NCBI GenBank assembly: GCA_963743035.1
Contig: CAVUOB010000014.1
Coordinates: 27,461-91,460, forward strand
Origin: PALSA-911 sp963743035
GTDB taxonomy: Bacteria > Pseudomonadota > Alphaproteobacteria > Acetobacterales > Acetobacteraceae
Direction of reading: 5' to 3'
Length of the DNA: 64,000 nt
The stretch's first letter is position 1, and the number at the start of each line of letters is the position of its first letter. Position numbers and translations under genes: made by a program. This document shows positions 1 to 7,763 of this stretch, one piece after another. The notes beneath the pieces are model-generated. The model searched no databases and was not told the DNA's origin. It saw only the letters and a list, made by a program, of their open reading frames with translations.

Positions 1-1114
1 CCCGCCCCTCGATCTGCACGCCGCAGGCGGCGAGTGCGGCGATCTTGTCGGGGTTGTTGGTCAGCAGCCGGATGCGCCGGATGCCCAGGCTGTCGAGCAT
101 GGTGGCGGCCACCATGAAGTTGCGCTCATCCGCACCCCAGCCCAGCGCCCGGTTGGCGTCCAGCGTGTCCAGGCCGCGGTCCTGCATGGTATAGGCGCGC
201 AATTTGTTGACCAGGCCGATGCCGCGGCCCTCCTGCGCCAGGTAGAGCAGCACGCCGGCGCCGTCCTCGGCCATGCGCGCGATGGCGCCGCGCAGCTGCT
301 GGCCGCAATCGCAGCGCAGGCTGTCCAGCAGGTCGCCGGTGAAGCACTCCGAATGGATGCGCACCAGCGGCGCCTCATGGCCTTCGAGCTGGGCGTCCTC
401 CGGCCGTCCGACCAGGATGGCCAGGTGCTCGATCCCCGCATCGGGGGCGCGGAAGGCCACGATCCGCGTCAGTTCGGAGGAGCGCAGCGGCACCTCGGCC
501 TCGGCCACCGGGCGCAGCGCGATCGCCGAGGCGTTCGGATAGGCCAGCACATCCGCGGCGGGGACCTCGAGCAGCTGCAGATTGGCCGCCGCCTCCAGCG
601 CCTCCGGGCCGGCGGGAGCCGCCAGGACGGCGGGCAGCAGCCGCGCCAGCTTCACCAGCGCCAGCGCGCCCTGCGCCAGCGGCGGCAGGGTGGTGGTCAC
701 CGGCTGGTCCGGCAGCATTTGCTCCACGGTCGGGTCGGCGATGCTGAGCAGCGTCTCGGGCGCCAGCAGGCGTTCCGACAGGCTCAGCGCCACCGCGGGG
801 ACGTTCTGCGGCACCGGGCGCTGCAGCACCGCCGCCGCGCGCATCGGCGCCAGCAGCAGCACCGCCGGCCCGGCGGCCAGCGCCGCCAGCTCGTTCAGCG
901 TCGCGGCGCTGGCCGTCTCCGCCGCCAGCAGCAGCATCGGCGTCTCCCCGGTCAGCAGCACCGGCGTGCCGCGGCGCAGCTCGGCGACGGCGCGGTGCAC
1001 CCCGCGCACGCGCATGATTGCCGAATCCGGCACCGAAGAGGGAGAATGGGCCGGTGGCGCGTCCGGGGTCTGAATCACGGCCGAGCCGGTACCTGATGGG
1101 AAAATTCGATTCAT
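1..1114 (-). CDS. ribA: GTP cyclohydrolase II with N-terminal extension (3' end outside window)
   Basis: Catalyses the first committed step of riboflavin synthesis, opening GTP to the diaminopyrimidine product in the cytosol. The C-terminal part carries the family's zinc site: HSEC, then after about ten residues LRCDCG, giving the three cysteines. The QEGRGIGL catalytic loop, the DTLDAN segment and the LLTNNPDK motif follow. About 200 residues precede this domain and are not the standard E. coli layout (about 196 aa in total); an extension of this kind is known in alphaproteobacterial RibA proteins. I chose the ATG at 1114, which has GAGAAG just upstream; the next in-frame ATG is at 1015. The gene runs off the left edge, so its stop is not seen. 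It is divergent from the response regulator at 1413. Confidence 0.88.
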   Translation of the reverse strand, partial: MNRIFPSGTGSAVIQTPDAPPAHSPSSVPDSAIMRVRGVHRAVAELRRGTPVLLTGETPMLLLAAETASAATLNELAALAAGPAVLLLAPMRAAAVLQRPVPQNVPAVALSLSERLLAPETLLSIADPTVEQMLPDQPVTTTLPPLAQGALALVKLARLLPAVLAAPAGPEALEAAANLQLLEVPAADVLAYPNASAIALRPVAEAEVPLRSSELTRIVAFRAPDAGIEHLAILVGRPEDAQLEGHEAPLVRIHSECFTGDLLDSLRCDCGQQLRGAIARMAEDGAGVLLYLAQEGRGIGLVNKLRAYTMQDRGLDTLDANRALGWGADERNFMVAATMLDSLGIRRIRLLTNNPDKIAALAACGVQIEGR

Positions 1115-1412
1115 TTCTTCTCGTCACACGGGACCGGGGCGGCAGGATCGGCTATCACTACACGGAACATGGCGCACATATAGCCACCTTGCTGTGGCGA
1201 GGAGTATATGGCTGGCATGCGAGCTTGTCGCGGCACCGCTCACGGAAAAGTGAGCCGCGATCACGAAGTAGAAGACGGTATCGTAACGTTCTTCCCCTCG
1301 GGTCGCTTGCGCGGGGCGGTACACCAACTAGGGATAAGAGACGTCGGACGTATGCGAAGCCCGGATTGCCGGTTATCCGGGCACGGCACCCTACAACGAC
1401 AAGGAGTACTTT

Positions 1413-2129
1413 ATGGCGGGTGAACGCCCCATCCTGATCGTCGACGACGATCGCGCGCTACGCGACACCTTGGTGGAACAACTGACCCTCGACGGAGAAT
1501 TCTCCGCCGCGGAAGCTGCCTCGGTCGCGGAAGCGGAGACGGCGCTGGCGAGCAAGACCGCACGGTTCGACGCCATCATCCTGGATGTCGGCCTGCCGGA
1601 CGGGGACGGGCGCGACCTGTGCATCAAGCTGCGCAAGCAGGGCGTCAAGGTGCCGATCATCATCCTGACCGGCTCGGACGACGAGGCGGACGTCGTCCGC
1701 GGCCTCGATGCCGGCGCCAACGACTACATCGCCAAGCCGTTCCGCCTCGCCGAGCTGCTCGCCCGCGTGCGCGCCCAGCTGCGCATTTTCGAGAACAGCG
1801 AGGACGCGGTGTTCAACATCGGCCCGTTCGTGTTCCGCCCCTCCGCCAAGCAGCTGTCGGAGCCGGCGAAGAACCGCCGCATCCGCCTGACCGAAAAAGA
1901 GGCGGCGATCCTGAAATTCCTCTATCGCGCCGGACCGCGCCCGGTGCCCCGCCAGGTGCTGCTGAACGAGGTCTGGGGCTACAACGCCGCGGTGACCACG
2001 CACACGCTGGAAACCCATATCTACCGGCTGCGCCAGAAGATCGAGCCCGACCCCTCCAACGCCCGCCTGCTGATCACCGAAGGCGGCGGCTACCGCCTCG
2101 ACCCCGAAGGCGCCACGGCCGTGGCATGA
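1413..2129 (+). CDS. OmpR/PhoB-family DNA-binding response regulator, orphan
   Basis: Two-component transcription regulator of 238 aa. Residues 1-120 are a receiver domain with the acidic cluster DDD at 11-13, phospho-acceptor Asp58 (in LDVGLPDGDG), Thr86 and Lys108 (in AKPF), so all switch residues are present. Residues 140-230 are a winged-helix DNA-binding domain ending in THTLETHIYRLRQK and EGGGYRL. A very good ribosome site, AAGGAG, lies 7 bases before the ATG. No histidine kinase gene is adjacent, so its partner must be encoded elsewhere. The sequence type is reminiscent of the alphaproteobacterial envelope regulator CenR, but I cannot prove that by eye and leave it unnamed. It is convergent with the SDR at 2197. 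Confidence 0.93.
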   Translation: MAGERPILIVDDDRALRDTLVEQLTLDGEFSAAEAASVAEAETALASKTARFDAIILDVGLPDGDGRDLCIKLRKQGVKVPIIILTGSDDEADVVRGLDAGANDYIAKPFRLAELLARVRAQLRIFENSEDAVFNIGPFVFRPSAKQLSEPAKNRRIRLTEKEAAILKFLYRAGPRPVPRQVLLNEVWGYNAAVTTHTLETHIYRLRQKIEPDPSNARLLITEGGGYRLDPEGATAVA

Positions 2130-2196
2130 GCCGACAGGCGAGGTTGGGGCGCGGCCCCGACCTTGCCGCCAGCCTCGTGGGCCGCCAGCCTCGCGG

Positions 2197-2945
2197 TCAG
2201 ATCACCAGCCCGCCATCGACATGCAGCGCCTGGCCGGTGATGTAGCCGGCGGCGGGGGAAGCCAGGAACGCCACCGCATCGGCGACATCCTGCGGCAGGC
2301 CGAGCCGGCCGAGCGGGATCTTCGCCATTTGCGCCGCCAGCACCGCCGGATCGATCGCCGCATGGGCGCCCGCGTCCTTGCGGATGAAGCCGGGCACCAC
2401 CGCGTTCACCGTGGTCCCCGCAGGGGCCAGCTCGATCGCCAGCGCGCGCACCAGCGCCTCGACCGCCGCCTTGGCGGCGGCGGAGGCGGGAAAAGCGTGA
2501 TGTCCGGGCGGAAGGCATGCGCGACGAAGCTGCTGACCGCCACCACGCGGGCATCGGCGGCGGCGGCCAGATGCGGGATCGCCGCCCGCGCCAGCCGGAA
2601 GAACCCACCCTGAATGGCCTCGATCGAGCGCGTCATCGCCGCATCGGTCAGGTCGGCGAGCCGCGTCCGGTCGGCGAAGCCGGCATTGGCGACCAGCACA
2701 TCGAGCCGGCCGAAGCGCCCGACCGCCCGCGCCACCAGCTCCGCCGAGATCGCGGGCTCCGCCAGCTCGCCCAGTGCGCATTCGGCCTCGGCGCCGGCCG
2801 CGCGCGCGGCATCCGCCACCGCCTCCACCCCGGCAAGATTCCGGCGCGTGTGCAGCAAAATCGCGACCCCCGGCGCCGCCAGCCGGCGGCAGATCGCCGC
2901 GCCGATGCCGCTCGCCGCTCCGGTGACGAGGATGACCCGCTTCAA
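2197..2945 (-). CDS. SDR-family oxidoreductase, one-base frameshift, catalytic Tyr replaced
   Basis: Short-chain dehydrogenase/reductase fold with the nucleotide motif TGAASGIG near the N-terminus, VANAG in the middle and the VDGG end that closes many FabG-like proteins. The frame changes near 2489: upstream the protein ends in DITLF, downstream it resumes with PASAAAKAAVEAL, and restoring one G makes a continuous protein of about 249 aa. The position of the catalytic Tyr in the YxxxK motif reads Ser (S-A-A-A-K), so even the repaired protein may be inactive or have another role. The likely start is TTG at 2945, overlapping the stop of the iron permease gene (TTGA), so the two are translationally coupled. 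The substrate is unknown. Confidence 0.75.
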
Positions 2946-3763
2946 GCGGGACGGCGCTGCGGCCGCGCGGCGGCGGGACGCGAGAGCAGGAAGATCAGCC
3001 CGAGGGTCGCCGCATAGACGATCAGCTGCAGCCCGTTCGGCTGGTCGGTGTAACCGACCAGCGTGTGCAGCAGCCTGCCGGCGATCGAACTCTCGGCCAA
3101 CAGCCAGCCGGTGTTCCATAGCGGCACATCGAGCACATCGGCATAGCCGGCCTGCTGGAGGGTGCCGATCGCCTGGCTGGCGAGACCCGCCGCGACCAGC
3201 ATGATCAGCCAGGACGTCACCGCGAACAGCCGATGGGCCGGTATGGCCAGGAGGCCGCGATACATCAGCCAGGCCAGGGCACAGCCCGCGACGATGCCGA
3301 GCGCGCCGCCGATCGCCATCGATCCGGCCGACACGCCGCCGCCGGCCATGATGCCGTACAGGAACAGCACGATCTCCGCCCCCTCCCGCAGCACGGCGAC
3401 GCCGACGACGATCGCGAGCGCCCACAAGGTGCGCGAGCCGGCGCGCACCGAGGCACCCAGATCCCGCATGTCCTGCGCCGTCTGGCGGCCGTGGCTCGCC
3501 ATCCAGATCGTGTGCCAGCCCAGCATCAGCACCGCCAAAGCCAGCACCGAGGCCTGGAACAATTCCTGCCCGACCCCGTCGAACAGCGCACCGATCTGCC
3601 CGGCGAACACGGCCAGCAGGCAGGCGCCGGCCACGCCGCCACCGACGCCCAGCGCGATCATCCGCCCGCGCCCCGGCACGTTGCGCGTCGCCGCCATGAC
3701 GATGCCGACGATCAGGCCGGCCTCCATCGCCTCTCGAAACACTATCACCAGGGCGGCCAGCAT
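2942..3763 (-). CDS. FTR1/EfeU-family iron permease
   Basis: Inner-membrane high-affinity iron transporter of 273 aa with about seven hydrophobic segments. It shows the two RExxE iron-binding motifs typical of the family, REAME at residues 10-14 and REGAE at 126-130. In most bacteria FTR1 works with EfeO and EfeB, or with a periplasmic cupredoxin-like partner; neither is adjacent here, and the only neighbour in the operon is the SDR that overlaps its stop codon. A Fur-box-like palindrome lies about 60 bases upstream, suggesting induction under iron limitation. The C-terminal tail is short and Arg/Ala-rich. Confidence 0.9.
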   Translation of the reverse strand: MLAALVIVFREAMEAGLIVGIVMAATRNVPGRGRMIALGVGGGVAGACLLAVFAGQIGALFDGVGQELFQASVLALAVLMLGWHTIWMASHGRQTAQDMRDLGASVRAGSRTLWALAIVVGVAVLREGAEIVLFLYGIMAGGGVSAGSMAIGGALGIVAGCALAWLMYRGLLAIPAHRLFAVTSWLIMLVAAGLASQAIGTLQQAGYADVLDVPLWNTGWLLAESSIAGRLLHTLVGYTDQPNGLQLIVYAATLGLIFLLSRPAAARPQRRPA

Positions 3764-3823
3764 GATCTTCCTCGATCCGTGACAGCGGGATTGGGCGCGC
3801 CCGCCTGAATAGTGCGGTTTAAT

Positions 3824-3838
3824 TGCGAACTATTCGCA
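3824..3838. promoter_or_regulatory. Fur-box-like palindrome upstream of the iron permease
   Basis: The 15-base sequence TGCGAACTATTCGCA is a perfect 6-base inverted repeat with a 3-base centre. It matches the 7-1-7 layout of proteobacterial Fur operators (TGcGAAT-n-ATTCgCA) with one deviating base. It lies 61 bases before the ATG of the FTR1 gene, where an operator over the promoter would be. Its function is inferred from layout and the gene next to it. Confidence 0.6.
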
Positions 3839-3994
3839 TCTTCCGCCGAGATGTAGCGAGGATGGCAGGGAGGGTCAAGGCATCCGTTCGATGCCGGTGC
3901 GACATTGCGGTTCCGGTTGACACCGCATGCACCGACCGCCCAACTTGCGCCGCCCTGGAAACAGCAGAACGGGCATCGAACGCGGGGGGTTTTC

Positions 3995-5803
3995 ATGGCC
4001 GATCATCAATCCAGCGCTCCGCAACCAGGCTCCGGGCGGCGCCTGCGCTCGCGCCGGTGGTTCGACGATCCCGCCGATCCCGCGATGACCGCGCTCTATC
4101 TCGAACGCTATATGAATTACGGCATCACGCCCGACGAGCTGCGCGGCGGCAAGCCGATCATCGGCATCGCCCAGACCGGATCCGACCTCTCGCCCTGCAA
4201 CCGCCATCATTTGCAGCTCGCCAGCCGCATCCGCGACGGCATCCGCGATGCCGGCGGCGTGCCGCTGGAGTTTCCCGTCCACCCGATCCAGGAAACCGGC
4301 AAACGCCCGACCGCGGCGCTCGACCGCAACCTGGCCTATCTCGGCCTGGTGGAGATCCTGCACGGCTATCCCATCGACGGCGTGGTGCTGACCACCGGCT
4401 GCGACAAGACCACGCCGGCCTGCCTGATGGCGGCGGCGACGGTGAACATCCCCGCCATCGTGCTGTCCGGCGGGCCGATGCTGGACGGCTGGTGGAAGGG
4501 CAGGCTGTCCGGCTCCGGCACCATCGTCTGGGAGGGCCGCAAGCTCTATGCCGAGGGCAAGATCGACTACGACGAGTTCATGCGGATGGTCTCCTCCTCC
4601 GCGCCTTCGGTCGGGCATTGCAACACGATGGGCACCGCGAGCTCGATGAACGCGCTGGCCGAGGCGTTGGGCATGTCGCTGCCCGGCTGCGCCGCGATCC
4701 CCGCCCCGTACCGCGAACGCGGCTGGATGGCGTTCGAAACCGGCCGGCGGATTGTCGGCATGGTGGCGGAAAACCTGCGCCCGTCCGACATCATGACCAA
4801 GGCCGCGTTCGAGAACGCCGTGGTGGCCGCCGCCGCACTCGGCGCCTCGTCCAACTGCCCGATCCACATGGTGGCCATCGCCCGGCACATGGGCGTGGAC
4901 CACACGCTGGACGACTGGCAGCGCCTGGGCCCGGAAATCCCGCTGCTGGTGGATTGCCAGCCGGCCGGCCGCTTCCTCGGCGAACGCTTCCACCGCGGCG
5001 GCGGCGTGCCCGCGGTCATGAAGGAGCTGCTCGACGCCGGCAGGCTGAACGGCGGCGCGCGCACCGTCACCGGCAAGACGCTGGCCGAGGACCTCGCCGC
5101 CGCGCCCGAGGCGGACCGCGAGGTGATCCGCGCCTTCGCAACCCCGCTGCGCGCCAATGCCGGCTATGTCGTGATGACCGGCAATTTGTTCGAAACCGCG
5201 GTCATGAAAACCAGCGTCATCGACGCGGCGTTCCGCACCCGCTTCCTGTCCAATCCCGACCGCCCCAACATCTTCGAAGGCCGCGCCATCGTGTTCGAGG
5301 GGCCGGAGGACTACCACCACCGCATCGAGGACCCCGCCCTGAACATCGAGGAGCAGTCGGTGCTGGTGATCCGCAATTGCGGCCCGATCGGCTATCCCGG
5401 CGGCGCCGAAGTGGTGAACATGCAGCCGCCGGCCGCGCTGCTGAAAAAGGGCATCGACGCGCTTCCCACCATGGGCGACGGGCGCCAGTCCGGCACGTCA
5501 GGCAGCCCGTCGATCCTCAACGTCTCCCCGGAAGCGGCGGTCGGCGGCGGCCTGGCGCTGCTGCAGACCGGCGATCGCATCCGCATCGACCTCGACAAGA
5601 ACAAGGTGGACGTGCTGCTGCCCGAAGGCGAGCTGGAAGCGCGCCGCGCCGCCTGGACGCCGCCCAGGCTGCTGCACATGACGCCGTGGGAGGAAATCTA
5701 CCGCTCGATGGTGGGACAGCAAGGCTCCGGTGCCTGCCTGGAACCGGCCACGCTGTACCTGGACATCATCGAAACCCGCGGCGAATCCCGCAACAACCAC
5801 TGA
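3995..5803 (+). CDS. IlvD/Edd-family sugar-acid dehydratase (arabinonate/xylonate type)
   Basis: Dehydratase of 602 aa that removes water from an aldonic acid to give the 2-keto-3-deoxy acid, using an iron-sulfur cluster and Mg2+. The cluster cysteines are visible in SPCNRH, TTGCDKTTPAC and the GHCNTMGTASSMN segment, and the C-terminal GSGACLEPATLY is typical of the sugar-acid branch rather than of IlvD proper. The start at 3995 (MADHQS) begins just after a G-rich stretch; an in-frame ATG at 3905 would add 30 residues of poor quality. With the SDR and FAH-family genes at 6136 and 6903 it makes a plausible dehydratase - dehydrogenase - hydrolase route. The exact sugar acid (L-arabinonate, D-xylonate or L-fuconate) cannot be fixed by eye. 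Confidence 0.88.
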   Translation: MADHQSSAPQPGSGRRLRSRRWFDDPADPAMTALYLERYMNYGITPDELRGGKPIIGIAQTGSDLSPCNRHHLQLASRIRDGIRDAGGVPLEFPVHPIQETGKRPTAALDRNLAYLGLVEILHGYPIDGVVLTTGCDKTTPACLMAAATVNIPAIVLSGGPMLDGWWKGRLSGSGTIVWEGRKLYAEGKIDYDEFMRMVSSSAPSVGHCNTMGTASSMNALAEALGMSLPGCAAIPAPYRERGWMAFETGRRIVGMVAENLRPSDIMTKAAFENAVVAAAALGASSNCPIHMVAIARHMGVDHTLDDWQRLGPEIPLLVDCQPAGRFLGERFHRGGGVPAVMKELLDAGRLNGGARTVTGKTLAEDLAAAPEADREVIRAFATPLRANAGYVVMTGNLFETAVMKTSVIDAAFRTRFLSNPDRPNIFEGRAIVFEGPEDYHHRIEDPALNIEEQSVLVIRNCGPIGYPGGAEVVNMQPPAALLKKGIDALPTMGDGRQSGTSGSPSILNVSPEAAVGGGLALLQTGDRIRIDLDKNKVDVLLPEGELEARRAAWTPPRLLHMTPWEEIYRSMVGQQGSGACLEPATLYLDIIETRGESRNNH

Positions 5804-5830
5804 TCCATGACCATGGTCCTTTGTGCTGAC

Positions 5831-6093
5831 CGGTCGCAAGCAAGGTTGGGGCTCCGCCCCAAACCCCAGGAGGGGCTCTGCCCCTCCACCCCGCCAGGGA
5901 ACTCGTTCCCTGGACCCATTTCCGTTTGGTTTGTTGGGAAGGGGGCATGACGACGCCCATCAACGGCTATGTCGGTTCCGCCCCCTTCCCAACAAACCAG
6001 TCTGAGGGGTTAAGGGGACGACTGTCCCCTTACGGGTGCAGGGCAGCGCCCTGCCGGGGTCTGGGGCGGAGCCCCAGCCTTGCCTTGCGACCG
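5831..6093. repeat. 263-bp nested palindromic intergenic element, full copy 1
   Basis: The whole interval between the dehydratase and the SDR is one large inverted repeat. Its ends are CGGTCGCAAG (5831-5840) and CTTGCGACCG (6084-6093). Each arm contains further small hairpins, for example GGGGCTCCGCCCC, AGGGGCTCTGCCCCT, CAGGGAACTCGTTCCCTG on the left and AAGGGGACGACTGTCCCCTT and GGGGCGGAGCCCC on the right. The core is a perfect 19-bp stem (5928-5946 with 5980-5998) around a 33-base loop ending in GTCGGTTCC. The same loop sequence, reversed, occurs in the copy at 53526. No protein-coding frame is convincing inside it. Confidence 0.85.
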
Positions 6094-6135
6094 GGCGGCA
6101 CCAAGAACCGTCGGCATTAGAACAGGGAGGTTTCC

Positions 6136-6885
6136 ATGGCGGATCGGCTGGCGGGCAAGACTGCCTTTGTCACCGCGGCGGGGCAGGGGATTGGCCTGGC
6201 GACCGCGCTGGCGTTTGCTGCCAACGGCGCGAATGTGATTGCGACGGACATCAACGAGGGGCTGGTGGCGCAGATCGCGTCCGACCGCATCCGCACGGCG
6301 AAGCTGGATGTGCGGGACGCGGACGCGATCGACCGGGTGGCGGACGCCGCCGGCCGCGTGGATATCCTGTTCAACTGCGCCGGCTTCGTGCACCAGGGCA
6401 CGATCTTCGAGGCGACCGAGGCGGAATGGGATCTGGCCTTTTCGCTGAACGTGCATTCGATGTTCCGCACCATCCGCGCGTTCCTGCCGGGGATGCTGGA
6501 GGGAAAGGGCGGGTCGATCATCAACATGTCCTCGGCCGCCAGCAGCGTGAAGGGCGCGCCTTCGCGCTTCATCTACGGCACGACCAAGGCAGCCGTGATC
6601 GGGCTGACGAAGTCGATCGCAACGGATTTCGTGAAGCAGGGCGTGCGCTGCAACTGCATCTGCCCGGCCACGGTGCAGACGCCAAGCCTGAACGAGCGTA
6701 TTGCCGCCAATATCGGCCAGGCCGGGTCGATCGAACAGGCGCGCGCCGCCTTCGTCGCCCGCCAAGCCATGGGGCGGCTCGGCTCGCCGGAGGAAATCGC
6801 CGCGCTGGCGGTGTATCTCGCCAGCGACGAAAGCCAGTTCGTCACCGGCCAGGCACTGGTCATCGACGGCGGCTGGACACTTTAG
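6136..6885 (+). CDS. SDR-family dehydrogenase, probable 2-keto-3-deoxy sugar acid dehydrogenase
   Basis: Classical short-chain dehydrogenase of 249 aa. It has the cofactor motif TAAGQGIG (residues 13-20), Asp in the ATDIN segment that favours NAD over NADP, NCAG, the catalytic Ser in NMSSAAS and the YGTTK catalytic pair, and ends in VIDGGW. The ribosome site GGGAGG precedes the ATG. It resembles the 2-keto-3-deoxy-L-fuconate dehydrogenase / BDH2-like group, and the next gene is an FAH-family hydrolase of the kind that follows that enzyme in the Xanthomonas L-fucose pathway. The pathway assignment is inference from this pairing and from the IlvD/Edd dehydratase upstream. Confidence 0.88.
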   Translation: MADRLAGKTAFVTAAGQGIGLATALAFAANGANVIATDINEGLVAQIASDRIRTAKLDVRDADAIDRVADAAGRVDILFNCAGFVHQGTIFEATEAEWDLAFSLNVHSMFRTIRAFLPGMLEGKGGSIINMSSAASSVKGAPSRFIYGTTKAAVIGLTKSIATDFVKQGVRCNCICPATVQTPSLNERIAANIGQAGSIEQARAAFVARQAMGRLGSPEEIAALAVYLASDESQFVTGQALVIDGGWTL

Positions 6886-6902
6886 AGAAGGGAAAAGACC
6901 AC

Positions 6903-7745
6903 ATGAAACTGCTGCGCTATGGCCCCGCCGGGGCCGAGAAGCCGGGCGTGCTCGATGCCGCCGGCGCCATCCGCGACCTGTCCGGCGTGGTGCGCGATAT
7001 CGACGGCTTCGCGCTGTCCCCTGCCTCATTGAAGATGCTGGCCGGGCTCGACCTGGCGTCGCTGCCGAAGGTCGAGGGCAATCCGCGCATCGGCGCCTGC
7101 GTGGCGCGGCCGCTGAATTTCGTCTGCATCGGGCTGAACTTCGCCGACCATGCGGCGGAGACCGGCAATCCCATCCCGAAAGAGCCGATCGTCTTCCTGA
7201 AATCGCTGAGCGCCTATTCCGGACCGTACGATGCCGTGAAGATCCCGCGCGGCTCGGTCAAGACCGACTGGGAGTGTGAGCTCGGCGTGGTCATCGGCCA
7301 AAAGGCCAGTGCCGTGCCGGAGAACCAGGCGATGGAATACGTCGCCGGCTATTGCATCTGCAACGATGTCAGCGAGCGCGAGTACCAGATCGAGCGCGGC
7401 GGCACCTGGGACAAGGGCAAGGGCTGCGACACCTTCGGCCCGACCGGGCCGTGGATGGTGACCAGGGACGAGATCCCCGATCCGCAGAACCTGCACATGT
7501 GGACCGAGGTGGACGGCAAGCGCATGCAGGACGGCAGCAGCAAGACGATGATCTTCAACGTGGTGAAGCTGGTCAGCTATGTCAGCCATTTCATCACGCT
7601 GCAGCCTGGCGACATCATCAGCACCGGCACGCCGCCCGGCGTCGGCTCCGGCATGAAGCCGCCGACCTTCCTGAAGCCGGGCCAGATGATGAAGCTCGGC
7701 ATCGCCGGGCTCGGCGAGCAGGCCACTCCGGTGGTGGCGGCCTAG
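6903..7745 (+). CDS. Fumarylacetoacetate-hydrolase-family protein, probable diketo sugar-acid hydrolase
   Basis: Cytosolic metal-dependent C-C bond hydrolase of 280 aa. The FAH signature is clear: CIGLNFADHA, then EPIVFLKS, the acidic metal ligands in DWECELGVVIG and the later NDVSEREYQ, GPTGPW and STGTPPGVG segments. The ATG at 6903 lies 17 bases after the SDR stop with GAGAAGGG upstream, so the two are one operon. Its closest functional match by eye is 2,4-diketo-3-deoxy-L-fuconate hydrolase (often mis-named ureidoglycolate lyase), which would release pyruvate and lactate or a similar C3 product from the SDR's product. Confidence 0.87.
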   Translation: MKLLRYGPAGAEKPGVLDAAGAIRDLSGVVRDIDGFALSPASLKMLAGLDLASLPKVEGNPRIGACVARPLNFVCIGLNFADHAAETGNPIPKEPIVFLKSLSAYSGPYDAVKIPRGSVKTDWECELGVVIGQKASAVPENQAMEYVAGYCICNDVSEREYQIERGGTWDKGKGCDTFGPTGPWMVTRDEIPDPQNLHMWTEVDGKRMQDGSSKTMIFNVVKLVSYVSHFITLQPGDIISTGTPPGVGSGMKPPTFLKPGQMMKLGIAGLGEQATPVVAA

Positions 7746-7763
7746 CTGAGCGGGTTCGCCGGG

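Noticed and set aside
3823..5829. A 668-codon plus-strand frame over the sugar-acid dehydratase
   Set aside because: Same-strand shadow; the dehydratase frame has all the iron-sulfur cysteines.
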